Source: Ideonella sp. MAG2 (GTDB lineage Bacteria > Pseudomonadota > Gammaproteobacteria > Burkholderiales > Burkholderiaceae_C). From it: a DNA stretch of 64,000 nucleotides. Of the stretch, positions 1 through 11,047 are shown in pieces. The notes beneath the pieces were generated by a model. The model was given only the letters and a program-made list of their open reading frames with translations. It did no database searches and was not told where the DNA came from. The stretch's first letter is position 1. Every line of letters begins with the position of its first letter. The DNA lies in the NCBI GenBank assembly GCA_004359425.1, contig PTEU01000001.1, positions 1,752,114-1,816,113 on the forward strand, written 5' to 3'. The translations under genes were made by a program, and so were the position numbers.

Positions 1-921
1 GACCTCGCCGGCACTGGCGGCGTCCGGCACGTTCAACACCACACCGGCTTTCAAGCGGTTCATGTTGTTGCCAACAAAGGCTTGCGGGTTGCCTCGGTAG
101 AGCGACACCAGCATCTGATCGACGGACACACCCTCTTGGGCATGGCGCGCGGCAATGGCCGACAAGGTGTCGCCTTGGCGCACTTTGTGTTTGTCGGCTA
201 CTGCTGGGGCCTGGGGCTCAGCGGCTTTGGGCTGTGCCGGGGCTTTAGGCTCGGGTTTGGCTTTCACCCGTGCCGGTGCCTTGGGCACAGCGGGGGCGAC
301 GGGTTCATCCACCACGGGAGCGACGGCCACCGCAGGACGTGCAGGTGCCGCAGCGCTGACCGGCGGAGAGGGCGGGTTCACAGGCGGAAGCGGCGTGCTC
401 ACCACAGGCGCAGCCGACAAGGCCGGTGCCGTCAAGACGGGCGACGGGGGTTCGCTGACGCGCGATGGCGGGTCCACCAGCAAGGTGTAAGAGCGCTGGA
501 GCTTGCCGCCATTCCAGGCGAAATCCAACACCATGTCCACAAAGGGCTCGGACATGGAGCGCTCACCCGTGATGCGGATCACCGACCGTCCATCAGCTTT
601 TTTGCTCAACCCTACTTTGGCCCCCACCAGGGCAGCGTTGAAATCCACCCCGGCCGCCCGAAAGGCGTCTGGAGAGGCCAAGCTGGCCCGCAGCGAAGCG
701 GCTTCATCGGGGCTGATGCTGGTGATGTCCACCTCAGCACGCAAGGGCTCACCCAGCGAGGACTGCACCGAGAGTCTGCCCAAGCTCAGCGCCGAAGCGC
801 CCGAGTGAACCAATAACAAAGCTGCGGCGGCGACTGCCGACAACATAGGCCTACCGGCCGTAATCAAGGGGTGTTTCAAGGCGTCTCCCAAACGCGACCG
901 GCGAGACTGATCTTCCGACAT
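1..921 (-). CDS. fimV: FimV/HubP-like polar protein, N-terminal part (runs off left edge)
   Basis: FimV-family proteins organise the cell pole and support type IV pilus and flagellar function. The frame opens at an ATG at 921 and stays open to the left edge, so only about 307 N-terminal residues are visible. After a hydrophobic stretch ending near 'HSGASA', the mature part begins ALSLGRLSVQSSLGEPLRAE, which matches the FimV N-terminal domain. A long Ala/Pro/Val/Lys-rich linker follows, then a LysM domain (KVRQGDTLSAIAARH) and the FimV motif around YRGNPQAFVGNNMNRLKAG. A later in-frame ATG near 845 would give a shorter leader. It lies downstream of asd on the same strand, the usual Burkholderiales order. 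Confidence 0.88.
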   Translation of the reverse strand, partial: MSEDQSRRSRLGDALKHPLITAGRPMLSAVAAAALLLVHSGASALSLGRLSVQSSLGEPLRAEVDITSISPDEAASLRASLASPDAFRAAGVDFNAALVGAKVGLSKKADGRSVIRITGERSMSEPFVDMVLDFAWNGGKLQRSYTLLVDPPSRVSEPPSPVLTAPALSAAPVVSTPLPPVNPPSPPVSAAAPARPAVAVAPVVDEPVAPAVPKAPARVKAKPEPKAPAQPKAAEPQAPAVADKHKVRQGDTLSAIAARHAQEGVSVDQMLVSLYRGNPQAFVGNNMNRLKAGVVLNVPDAASAGEV

Positions 922-995
922 GGAGATTCAGGCTCGCCAACAACGGTCTTCCGCGCACACCTGCCCCAACCCACGGGCAAGCCTGCAAAGAAAAC

Positions 996-1024
996 ACCAT
1001 AGCATCAAGCATATAGCCTGCCAA
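996..1024 (-). promoter_or_regulatory. Putative sigma-70 promoter of fimV
   Basis: On the minus strand, TTGGCA is followed by a 17-base spacer and TATGGT, about 75 bases upstream of the fimV start. The spacing is ideal, but the -10 is only a moderate match. It lies in the asd-fimV gap. Confidence 0.4.
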
Positions 1025-1080
1025 GCTCATGTGTCACATGATGCCGTGACGAGGTTCACTGTGTGTCGCGCTCACCGACG

Positions 1081-1103
1081 CCCTGTTGTCCTTGGACAAC
1101 GGG
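1081..1103 (-). terminator. Stem-loop just after asd
   Basis: GTTGTCC and GGACAAC pair around a two-base loop, and flanking CCC/GGG extends the stem with one bulged base. It lies 27-49 bases past the asd stop. There is no T-run, so it may stabilise the mRNA end rather than terminate transcription intrinsically. Confidence 0.35.
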
Positions 1104-1129
1104 CGCTAGTGCTTGCCAGGACTGAGGTT

Positions 1130-2257
1130 TCAGGCGTCGAGCAGGATGCGCAGCATGCGGCGCAGCGGCTCGGCAGCGCCCCAGAGCAATTGGTCACCAA
1201 TCGTAAACGCGCCCACATATTCGGGGCCCATGGCCAGTTTGCGGATGCGGCCGACCGGGATGGTCATGGTGCCCGTCACCGCCACCGGGGTCAGATCTTT
1301 GATCGTGGCCTCGCGGGTGTTGGGGACGACCTTGGCCCAAGGGTTGTCGGCGGCGATCATGGCTTCGATGTCCGCGACCGGCACGTCCTTCTTGAGCTTG
1401 AAGGTCAGCGCCTGGCTGTGGCAGCGCATGGCGCCCACGCGCACGCAGAAGCCATCGACCGGGATGGGCGCAGAGCCGAAGCCTTCGCCCATGCCCAGAA
1501 TCTTATTGGTCTCGGCCATGCCCTTCCATTCTTCCTTGGACTGGCCGTTGCCTAAATCCTTGTCGATCCAAGGGATGAGTGAGCCGCCCAGCGGCACGCC
1601 AAAGTTGGCCGTCTCTTCGGCCGACAAGCTGCGCTGCTTGGCGATGACCTGGCGGTCGATCTCCAAAATCGCGCTCTTGGGGTCGTCCAGCAAGGCCCGC
1701 ACCGACGCATTCAGGGTGCCGTACTGCGTCAGCAGCTCGCGCATGTGCTGCGCGCCGCCGCCAGAGGCTGCCTGGTAGGTCTGGGTGGACATCCACTCGA
1801 CCAAGCCGGCCTTGTACAGCGCGCCCACGCCCATCAGCATGCAGCTGACGGTGCAGTTGCCGCCGACCCAGTTCTTGCCGCCAGCGCTCAAGGCATTCTT
1901 GATGACCGGCATGTTGACGGGGTCGAGAATGATGACGGCATCCTTCTCCATGCGCAGGGTCGAGGCGGCGTCAATCCAGTGGCCCGTCCAGCCCTCAGCA
2001 CGCAGCTTGGGGAAGACGGCGGTGGTGTAGTCGCCACCTTGCGCGGTAATGATGATGTCGCAGCGCTTCAAAGCGGCGATGTCATACGCGTCTTGCAGCG
2101 TGGTTTCGTTCTTCGCCATAGCGGGTGCCTTGCCGCCCGAGTTGGACGTGGAGAAGAACAGGGGTTCGATGAGATCGAAGTCGCGCTCAGCGACCATGCG
2201 GTCCATCAACACAGAGCCGACCATGCCGCGCCAGCCGACCAAACCTACGAGTGCCAT
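1130..2257 (-). CDS. asd: Aspartate-semialdehyde dehydrogenase
   Basis: Catalyses NADPH-dependent reduction of aspartyl phosphate to aspartate semialdehyde, the branch point to lysine/diaminopimelate, threonine and methionine. The 375-residue protein starts [17 protein letters not shown], the N-terminal nucleotide-binding loop. It carries the active-site cysteine in GGNCTVSC (Cys135), the same position as in the E. coli-type enzyme. The substrate-binding region near [14 protein letters not shown] is also present. Length is normal for the proteobacterial branch. An AAGGAA ribosome-binding site precedes the ATG at 2257. It is co-directional with leuB, 86 bases downstream of it, and appears intact. 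Confidence 0.96.
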   Translation of the reverse strand: MALVGLVGWRGMVGSVLMDRMVAERDFDLIEPLFFSTSNSGGKAPAMAKNETTLQDAYDIAALKRCDIIITAQGGDYTTAVFPKLRAEGWTGHWIDAASTLRMEKDAVIILDPVNMPVIKNALSAGGKNWVGGNCTVSCMLMGVGALYKAGLVEWMSTQTYQAASGGGAQHMRELLTQYGTLNASVRALLDDPKSAILEIDRQVIAKQRSLSAEETANFGVPLGGSLIPWIDKDLGNGQSKEEWKGMAETNKILGMGEGFGSAPIPVDGFCVRVGAMRCHSQALTFKLKKDVPVADIEAMIAADNPWAKVVPNTREATIKDLTPVAVTGTMTIPVGRIRKLAMGPEYVGAFTIGDQLLWGAAEPLRRMLRILLDA

Positions 2258-2343
2258 TTTCAGATTCCTTGAAAATTCCCAGACCCTTGATCCCCGGCTC
2301 GTATCGCCGGGTCCAGGGGTTGGGGCGAGACGAAACCGAGCGA

Positions 2344-3435
2344 TCAGCTCTTGGTAATGGTTTTACCGGTGATGGCCGCAACCACGGCATCACCCATCTC
2401 GCGCGTGCTCACCTTCTGGGTGCCGTCGCTCCAAATATCAGCGGTGCGCAAGCCCGCAGACAGCACAGCACGGACGGCCGACTCGATACGGTCGGCAGCC
2501 TCAGGCTGTTGGAGTGAGAAACGGAGCATCATGGCAGCAGACAGTATTGTAGCCAGTGGGTTTGCAATACCCTTACCAGCGATGTCGGGCGCACTGCCGT
2601 GGCTGGGCTCATACAAACCTTGGTTCTGGGCGTTCAGTGAGGCCGACGGCAGCATGCCGATGGATCCGGTCAACATGGCCGCTTCGTCTGACAAGATGTC
2701 GCCAAACATATTGCCGGTGAAGACCACGTCGAACTTCTTGGGCGCGCGCACCAGTTGCATGGCGGCGTTGTCCACGTACATGTGCTCCAACTCGACGTCG
2801 GGGTACTCTTTGTGGACCTCAGTGACCACGTCCTTCCAGAACTGGAAGGTCTCCAGCACATTGGCCTTGTCCACGCTGGTCACCTTCTTGCTGCGCTTGC
2901 GCGCCGCTTGGAAGGCCACGTGGGCAATCCGCTCGATCTCCGGGCGGCTGTAGCGCATGGTGTCAAACGCCTCTTCGGCGCCGGGGAAGTGCCCATCGGT
3001 GGCGATGCGACGGCCACGCGGCTGGCCAAAGTAGATGTCGCCCGTCAGCTCGCGGATGATGAGAATGTCGAGACCTGCGACCAACTCGGGCTTAAGGCTG
3101 GAGGCATGCGTGAGCTGCTCGTAGCACAGGGCTGGGCGGAAGTTGGCAAACAGGCCCAACTCCTTGCGCAGGCCCAAAATGGCCTGCTCGGGGCGCAGGC
3201 GGCGCTCCAGCGTGTCGTACTTCCAATCACCTACCGCGCCAAAAAGGATGGCGTCTGCAGCCTTGGCCAGCGCCAAGGTGCTCTCAGGCAGGGGGTGACC
3301 ATGCGCCTCATAGGCAGCACCGCCAACCTTAGCTTCTTCCATCTCAAAAGGCAGGTCCAGCACGTTCAACACGCGCACGGCCTCCGCCACGATCTCGGTT
3401 CCGATGCCGTCACCCGGCAGCACTGCAATCTTCAT
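2344..3435 (-). CDS. leuB: 3-isopropylmalate dehydrogenase
   Basis: Oxidatively decarboxylates 3-isopropylmalate to 2-ketoisocaproate in leucine synthesis, using NAD. The chosen start gives [15 protein letters not shown], the family N-terminus. In-frame starts at 3441 (ATG) and 3444 (GTG) would add two or three residues, and the purine-rich GAGAG upstream fits 3441 slightly better. Family landmarks include [14 protein letters not shown], the YRP-like [13 protein letters not shown] stretch and the NAD-binding [18 protein letters not shown]. Length (about 363 residues) is normal. It lies between leuD and asd in the operon. Confidence 0.96.
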   Translation of the reverse strand: MKIAVLPGDGIGTEIVAEAVRVLNVLDLPFEMEEAKVGGAAYEAHGHPLPESTLALAKAADAILFGAVGDWKYDTLERRLRPEQAILGLRKELGLFANFRPALCYEQLTHASSLKPELVAGLDILIIRELTGDIYFGQPRGRRIATDGHFPGAEEAFDTMRYSRPEIERIAHVAFQAARKRSKKVTSVDKANVLETFQFWKDVVTEVHKEYPDVELEHMYVDNAAMQLVRAPKKFDVVFTGNMFGDILSDEAAMLTGSIGMLPSASLNAQNQGLYEPSHGSAPDIAGKGIANPLATILSAAMMLRFSLQQPEAADRIESAVRAVLSAGLRTADIWSDGTQKVSTREMGDAVVAAITGKTITKS

Positions 3436-3465
3436 CGCCATCACTCGTCTCTCAAAAAAATGGAA

Positions 3466-4116
3466 TCAGCCGACCAAGCGAGTCGCCAGCCAAGGCATCT
3501 TGGCCAAGCGCTCGGCTTCATAGGCCTTGATCTTGTCGGCATGGCGCAGCGTCAGGCCAATGTCGTCAAAACCATTGACCAAGCAGTACTTGCGGAAGGC
3601 CTGCACCTCGAAAGGCAGTTCCGTGCCGTCGGCCTTGATCACCGCCTGACGCGGCAGATCAATCGTCAACTGATAGCCCGGGAAGGCATGCACCTCGTCG
3701 AACAATGCGGCGACTTGCGACTCTGACAAGGCGATGGGCAGCACGCCGTTCTTGAAGCAGTTGTTGAAGAAGATGTCGGCAAAGCTGGGGGCGATGATGG
3801 CTCTAAAGCCATATTGCTCCAGCGCCCAGGGCGCGTGCTCGCGGCTGGAGCCACAGCCAAAGTTGTTGCGCGCCAAGAGCACGCTGGCGCCTTGGTAGCG
3901 CGGCTGGTTGAGCACGAAATCGGGGTTGGGCTTGCGGGTGGCAGGGTCCTGGCCGGGCTCGCCCGCATCCAGGTAGCGCCATTCGTCAAACAGGTTGGGG
4001 CCAAAGCCCGTACGCTTGATCGACTTCAGGAATTGCTTCGGGATGATGGCGTCGGTGTCAACGTTCTCACGGTCCATCGGGGCCACCAGGCCCTTGTGCA
4101 GGGTGAATGCTTGCAT
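3466..4116 (-). CDS. leuD: 3-isopropylmalate dehydratase small subunit
   Basis: Small subunit of the LeuCD isomerase that interconverts 2- and 3-isopropylmalate in the leucine pathway. The start at 4116 gives [20 protein letters not shown], followed by [10 protein letters not shown] and the swivel-domain signature [15 protein letters not shown]. The 216-residue length is typical. An upstream in-frame start at 4155 would overlap the entericidin gene and lacks family similarity, so it was rejected. Only four bases separate it from the entericidin stop codon. Its partner LeuC is broken in this sequence. Confidence 0.95.
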   Translation of the reverse strand: MQAFTLHKGLVAPMDRENVDTDAIIPKQFLKSIKRTGFGPNLFDEWRYLDAGEPGQDPATRKPNPDFVLNQPRYQGASVLLARNNFGCGSSREHAPWALEQYGFRAIIAPSFADIFFNNCFKNGVLPIALSESQVAALFDEVHAFPGYQLTIDLPRQAVIKADGTELPFEVQAFRKYCLVNGFDDIGLTLRHADKIKAYEAERLAKMPWLATRLVG

Positions 4117-4120
4117 GGTC

Positions 4121-4252
4121 TTATTTCTTCTTGGCGGCGCCTTCCAGCGACTCACCAGCTTTTTGAATGTCTTTGCCCAGGCCTTCCATGGTGTTGCAGC
4201 CGGCCAGAGCCGCCAGCACCACGGTCAAGATCAATGCAGTGAACTTGCGCAT
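4121..4252 (-). CDS. Entericidin EcnA/B-like small lipoprotein
   Basis: A 43-residue frame. It begins [19 protein letters not shown]: a positively charged start, a hydrophobic core and a lipobox (LAGC), with lipid-modified Cys predicted at residue 19. The mature part, [19 protein letters not shown], ends in a lysine tail, which is the entericidin signature (NT-GLGKDI--AG-). An AAGGAG ribosome-binding site lies eight bases before the ATG. Entericidins are toxin/antidote-type cell-envelope lipoproteins in enterobacteria; their role here is unknown. It sits between leuC and leuD and is probably cotranscribed with them. Confidence 0.85.
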   Translation of the reverse strand: MRKFTALILTVVLAALAGCNTMEGLGKDIQKAGESLEGAAKKK

Positions 4253-4282
4253 GAAAAGACTCCTTGATTAAAAGAGGGTCGC

Positions 4283-4443
4283 AGAGCCTGTGAAGTACTC
4301 TGGCGCGGCCGAGCGGGCGTCCGAAACGGGGTTGGTCTAGGCGCAAAGCACAGCCGTAGCTCGTGCTACGGCGAGCATTTGCAACGACGAGCAGCATCGT
4401 TTGGGGCGATTGAGCGGGCGCGTTGGAGTATTTCACAGGCTCT
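4283..4443. repeat. 161-bp imperfect palindromic element at the leuC stop
   Basis: The two ends are inverted copies: AGAGCCTGTGAA at the left is mirrored by TTCACAGGCTCT at the right, and similarity continues for about 27 bases with four differences. Weaker pairing runs inward to a perfect small hairpin at the centre (CCGTAGC, loop TCGT, GCTACGG). The right end overlaps the last base of the leuC stop codon. No transposase is encoded, so it resembles a miniature inverted-repeat element or REP-like unit. Confidence 0.7.
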
Positions 4444-5497
4444 TAGGCCACGCGACGGACGTCCACAAAGTGGCCGGCCATCGCCGCCGCAGCCGCCATG
4501 GCTGGGCTGACCAAGTGGGTGCGGCCACCGGCACCTTGGCGGCCTTCAAAGTTGCGGTTGCTGGTGGAGGCGCAGCGCTCGCCGGGCTCCAGGCGGTCGG
4601 CGTTCATGGCCAAGCACATGCTGCAGCCCGGCTCGCGCCATTCAAACCCCGCGGCCTTGAAGACTTTGTCCAAGCCTTCGGCTTCGGCCTGCGCCTTGAC
4701 CAAGCCTGAGCCCGGCACCACCAGCGCCAGCTTGACGTTGGCGGCAATGCGGCCACCCACGCGCTTGACCACCTCAGCGGCCTCGCGCATGTCCTCAATG
4801 CGGCTGTTGGTGCAAGAGCCGATGAAGACCTTGTCGATGCGCACATCGGCCAGCGCCTTGTTGGGCTCCAGGGCCATGTACTGCAGCGCACGCTCGATGG
4901 CACCGCGCTTGACGGCGTCCTTCTCTTTGTCGGGATCCGGCACCCGGTCTTCGATGGACAGCACCATCTCCGGGCTGGTGCCCCAGGTGACTTGGGGCTT
5001 GATCTGAGCCGCATCCAACTCGACCATTGGGTGGCCAAGACATGCTCGACCTCTGAGGTGCCAATGCCGTGGGCCAGCGCACCAAAAGCGCCATGGGTGG
5101 ACGTATGGCTGTCGCCGCACACCACCGTCATGCCAGGCAGCGTAGCGCCTTGCTCGGGGCCAATGACGTGAACAATGCCTTGGCGCACATCGTTCATCTT
5201 GAACTGGGTCACGCCGTGGCGGTCGCAGTTGGCGTCCAGGGTGTCCACCTGCAGCTTGGAGATGGGGTCGGCAATGCCTTGGCTGCGGTCGGTGGTCGGC
5301 ACGTTGTGGTCGCTGACGGCCAAGTTGGCCGAGAGCCGCCAGATCTTGCGCCCCGCCATCTCCAGGCCCTCAAATGCCTGTGGGCTGGTGACCTCATGCA
5401 CCAGGTGGCGGTCGATGTAGAGCGTGGCGGTGCCGTCTTCTTCGGTGTGGACGACGTGCTCGTCCCACAGCTTGTCGTAAAGGGTGCGTGCGGTCAT
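4443..5497 (-). pseudogene. leuC: 3-isopropylmalate dehydratase large subunit, internal deletion with frameshift
   Basis: LeuC carries the [4Fe-4S] active site of isopropylmalate isomerase. The 5' part from the ATG at 5497 reads [18 protein letters not shown], then SDHNVPT and [18 protein letters not shown], and ends at EVEHVLATQ. The frame is then lost. A different frame resumes at [20 protein letters not shown] and runs through FIGSCTNSR and GCSMC, the three cluster ligands, to the normal C-terminus. The join is at about 5026/5027. Together the parts encode about 350 of the usual 470 residues, so about 118 codons are missing and the frame shifts. Neither part could work alone. The rest of the leu operon is intact, so an assembly collapse is a serious possibility. 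Confidence 0.9.
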
Positions 5498-5813
5498 GGC
5501 GGAAGATTGTCTGCAGTGATCGGGGTGGGCACACCAACATCATGGCTGGGGGCGCCCGACCCCGGATTGTCGGCTTTTTCAGCGAACGCGCGGCCGACTC
5601 CTGTGAAGGAGGCAGCCGAGTTGCCGAAGGGTGCGATGTGCGTGCAGTCCGTTCTGTCCTTCCGCACGCCGCTCAAGCCACTGTGGTCAAGCGATCAAGG
5701 GTGGTGGGTATTGAAGGCCGGTAAGCCCAGGCTCTGCATGCACATCACAGAACAAATGATGCGCGAAGGCTGCCCGCGGCGCACACGGGGATTGTGAAGC
5801 AAGGCTTCGCGAA
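5498..5813. other. Intergenic region upstream of leuC; no gene seen
   Basis: This 316-base gap lies between the leuC start and the 3' end of the LysR gene, both on the minus strand. It should hold the leu operon promoter. I see no convincing -35/-10 pair, no leader peptide rich in leucine codons and no terminator-like hairpin. Short frames here lack ribosome-binding sites and recognisable composition. Confidence 0.5.
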
Positions 5814-6782
5814 TCACGAAGCCTGCATCTCGCCGGCCTGCACCAGTGCTTCGACAAAACGCTGGACCACCGCCGGCAGCGGCGGTGCTGGCGCAGGCCC
5901 ACCTGCACCGCCCTCGGTGGCCGGTGCGCCGCTGTGGGTCACATCGCGCGCCGCAATCAGATAGCGGCGGCTGGCCCAGGGCTCGTCCAGGGGCAAGACC
6001 TCAATGGCAAACAGGCTGGTAAAGCGTCGGGCCACCGCCTCGGGCAACACGGCCACCCCCAGACCCGCCCCCACCAACTGGGCAATCGCATCAAAGCCCC
6101 GCACCTGCAGGCGCGCATTCAGGGTGCGCCCGCGCTCCAAAGCGCGCTGCAACATCAACTCATGCACCGAAGCCCCGATGTGCAGGCCCACCATGTCAAA
6201 GTCCAGCAAAGCCTCAAAGCTGACACCGGCTGCGCCCTGAAAGTTGCGAGCCAGCACATGCCCTTTGGGCACCAGGGCCACCAAGCGGCCTGGGCGATAG
6301 GGCCAGGTCAGCAGGTGCTTGTCTCGCAGCGGGGGCGCAAACACGCCCACGTCGGCCCGCCCCTCCGCCACTGCCGTCTGCACCTCGGCGCTGGTCAAGT
6401 CTTCCAAGCTGATGCGGATTTGCGGATGGGCCCTCGCAAAGGCAGCCAAATCGCCCGGCAAGCATTCGGCAATCGCCCCGGCATTGGCCGCGATGCGCAA
6501 ATGGCCCTTGATGCCCCGGCTGAACTCCATCACCTCGCTCTCCAGCGCGTGCAAAGAGGCATTAAGGCTGCGAATGTGCCGGACCAAGGCACGTCCGGCC
6601 TCGGTGGGTTCCACACCCCGGGCGCGACGCTCAAACAGCTTCACCCCCAGCCGGGTCTCCAAATCGCTCAGGCGTTTGGAGGCGGCGGCCAAGGCCAAGT
6701 GCTCACGCTCGGCCGCTCGGGTGATGCTGCGCGACTCGGCAATCGCCAACACCAAGTTGAGCGTGGTTAAGTCATGACGCAT
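5814..6782 (-). CDS. LysR-family transcriptional regulator
   Basis: A 322-residue LysR-type regulator. The start at 6782 gives MRHDLTTLNLVLAIAESRSI, the start of the winged helix-turn-helix (residues about 1-60, with RAAEREHLALAAASKRLSDLE as recognition region). The effector-binding domain starts near GIKGHLRIAANAGAIAE and contains GRADVGVFAPP and GLGVAVLPE. A longer frame beginning further upstream would run through the icd terminator hairpin and is unlikely. A Gly/Ala/Pro-rich insert (GGAGGPAPAPP) lies near the C-terminus. The regulated genes are unknown; its neighbours are leuC and icd. Confidence 0.88.
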   Translation of the reverse strand: MRHDLTTLNLVLAIAESRSITRAAEREHLALAAASKRLSDLETRLGVKLFERRARGVEPTEAGRALVRHIRSLNASLHALESEVMEFSRGIKGHLRIAANAGAIAECLPGDLAAFARAHPQIRISLEDLTSAEVQTAVAEGRADVGVFAPPLRDKHLLTWPYRPGRLVALVPKGHVLARNFQGAAGVSFEALLDFDMVGLHIGASVHELMLQRALERGRTLNARLQVRGFDAIAQLVGAGLGVAVLPEAVARRFTSLFAIEVLPLDEPWASRRYLIAARDVTHSGAPATEGGAGGPAPAPPLPAVVQRFVEALVQAGEMQAS

Positions 6783-6816
6783 GGCAGAAGTGCCTGTAGC
6801 AAGGACATTGCAGGGA

Positions 6817-6843
6817 CAAAAAGGCCACCCGAAGGTGGCCTTG
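6817..6843 (-). terminator. Rho-independent terminator of icd
   Basis: On the minus strand AAGGCCACC pairs with GGTGGCCTT around a four-base loop, followed by five T residues. It lies 24 bases past the icd stop and just before the LysR start. Confidence 0.85.
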
Positions 6844-6866
6844 CACGACAAAAGCGCTGAGGTCGA

Positions 6867-9101
<2,235 letters not shown>

Positions 9102-9261
9102 GGCGTTGCTCCGGCTTGTGAATGTGAAGTGAAACGGGCCACGTGTCTCAGCTCGGCCCACTCAAGACGATGCCGGATTTTGCTTTCGTACACCTGTCCG
9201 GATTTCATTTTTTGGGCCTCACATCTCACGATGCGAAAAATATACCCTATTCCATCAAGAA

Positions 9262-9300
9262 AAATGCCGCCCACCCGGTCGGGAAGGCGGCATCCACTTT
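9262..9300 (-). terminator. Terminator of prpE (stem usable in both directions)
   Basis: ATGCCGCC (9264-9271) pairs with GGCGGCAT (9286-9293). On the minus strand the stem is followed by TTTTTC, about 25 bases past the prpE stop. The plus strand also has a T-run a few bases after the stem. Confidence 0.75.
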
Positions 9301-9316
9301 TTTTGAGGGGCAAAGA

Positions 9317-11047
9317 TCAGAGCGCCACAGAATCCCGGACTTGCTGCAAAGCTGCGGGGTCTTCCATGGTGGTCAGATCGCCCGGGTCGCGGCCTTCGCA
9401 CACGGCTTGAATGGCACGGCGCAGCAGCTTGCCTGAGCGGGTCTTGGGCAGCACGCTGACAAAGCGCACACGGGCTGGGCGGGCCACCGCACCGAGTTGG
9501 TCGTCCACCACCTTCATGATGGCGCCTTCCAGCTTCATGGCAGCTTCGGGCGTGTCGGCCTGGGACGGGTCTTTCAACACCGCAAAGGCCACAGCGACCT
9601 GCCCCTTGAGTTGGTCCGCCACACCGACCACGGCCACCTCGGCCACATTGGCGTGGCTAGAAATGCTCTCTTCAATCTCGCGGGTGCCCAAGCGGTGGCC
9701 CGCAACGTTGATGACATCATCCGTGCGACCCAAGATGTAGAAGTAGCCATCAGCATCCTTCACGCCCCAGTCGAAGGTGCTGTACATCACCTTGCCCGGA
9801 ATGCTGGACCAATAGGTCTTCACATAACGCGCATCATCGCCCCACACGGTTTGCAAGCAACCCGGCGGCAGCGGGCCTTCCACAGCAATCACACCCTTCT
9901 GATTCGGCTCGGTGATCTCGGCGCCAGTGTTCTCGTCGATGAGCTTGACGTCATAGCCATACACCGCCTTGCCCGGCGAGCCGAACTTGGTCGGCGCTTT
10001 CTCCACGCCATTGCAGATGGCCATGATGGGCCAGCCGGTTTCGGTCTGCCAGTAGTTGTCGATGATGGGCTTGTTCAGCGCGCCGCCAATCCAAGAGGCC
10101 GTCGGTTCATCCAGCGGCTCACCCGCCAAGAACAAGGCCTTCAAGGACGACAAGTCGTACTTTGTCAGATAGGCCGGGTCTTGCTTCTTGAGCACGCGGG
10201 CCGCCGTGGGTGCTGAGAACATCACCGAGACCTTGTACTTCTCGACCAAGCTCCACCAGATGCCCGCATCCGGACGAATAGGCAGGCCTTCGTACATGAT
10301 GGTGGCCATGCCGTTGATCAGCGGGCCATAGATGATGTAGCTGTGGCCCACCACCCAGCCGATGTCGCTGGTGGAGAAATAGGCCTCGCCAGGGTTGCCC
10401 ATGTAGATGTGCTTCATGGACGCAGCCAGGGCGACGGTGTAGCCGGCCGTGTCGCGCTGCACGCCCTTGGGCTTACCGGTAGTGCCGCTGGTGTAGAGGA
10501 TGTAGCTCGGGTGGTCGCTGGCGACCCATTCGCAGGGCACCACGGTGTCCATCACCTGAGCGCGCGCAGCCGCGTAGTCCACATCACGCCCAGCCACCGG
10601 GGCCAGATCGGCCAAGCCACGGTTCACCATCAGCACCTTGGCAGGCTTGTGGCTGGAGAGGCTGATAGCCTCGTCCAACAAATGCTTGTAGGGCACCACC
10701 TTGCCGCCGCGCATACCGGCGTCCGCACTGATGATGACCTTGGGCTGCGCGTCTTCGATGCGGCTGGCCAAGGAGTGGCTGGCGAAGCCACCGAACACCA
10801 CCGAGTGGATGGCCCCGATGCGCACGCAGGCCAGCATGGCAAAGGCTGCCTCGGCAATCATGGGCATGTAGATCAACACACGGTCACCCTTGACCACGCC
10901 TTGCGCCTTCAAGATGGCGGCCATGCGCTGCACTTCGGCATGCAGCTCACGGAAGGAATAGGCCTTCTCGGTGTTGGTTTCGGTCGAGACAAAGATCAGC
11001 GCGTTTTGGTCAGCGCGATCCTTCAGATGGCGGTCCACCGCGTTGAG
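9317..11047 (-). pseudogene. prpE: Propionyl-CoA synthetase, 5' end missing
   Basis: AMP-forming acyl-CoA synthetase making propionyl-CoA from propionate, CoA and ATP. Recognisable sequence begins at LNAVDRHLKDRADQNALIFV and runs to the C-terminus. It includes the P-loop-like YTSGTTGKPKG, NYWQTETGWPI, the hinge region GRTDDVINVAGHRLGTREIE and the acetylated-lysine motif KTRSGKLLRR. Upstream of about 11047 the frame stays open, but only as the antisense of iorB. About 50 of roughly 630 residues, including the start codon, are missing. It is assigned as PrpE rather than Acs because of QRDTAGYTVALAASM and the methylmalonyl-CoA gene context. Confidence 0.85.

Noticed and set aside
5498..5813. Possible leader peptide or attenuator before leuC
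   Set aside because: I found no leucine-rich short frame and no alternative hairpins of the attenuator type.
10343..11047. Upstream extension of the iorB frame
   Set aside because: The encoded residues are the antisense of prpE and share nothing with molybdenum hydroxylases; the real homology begins near 11048.
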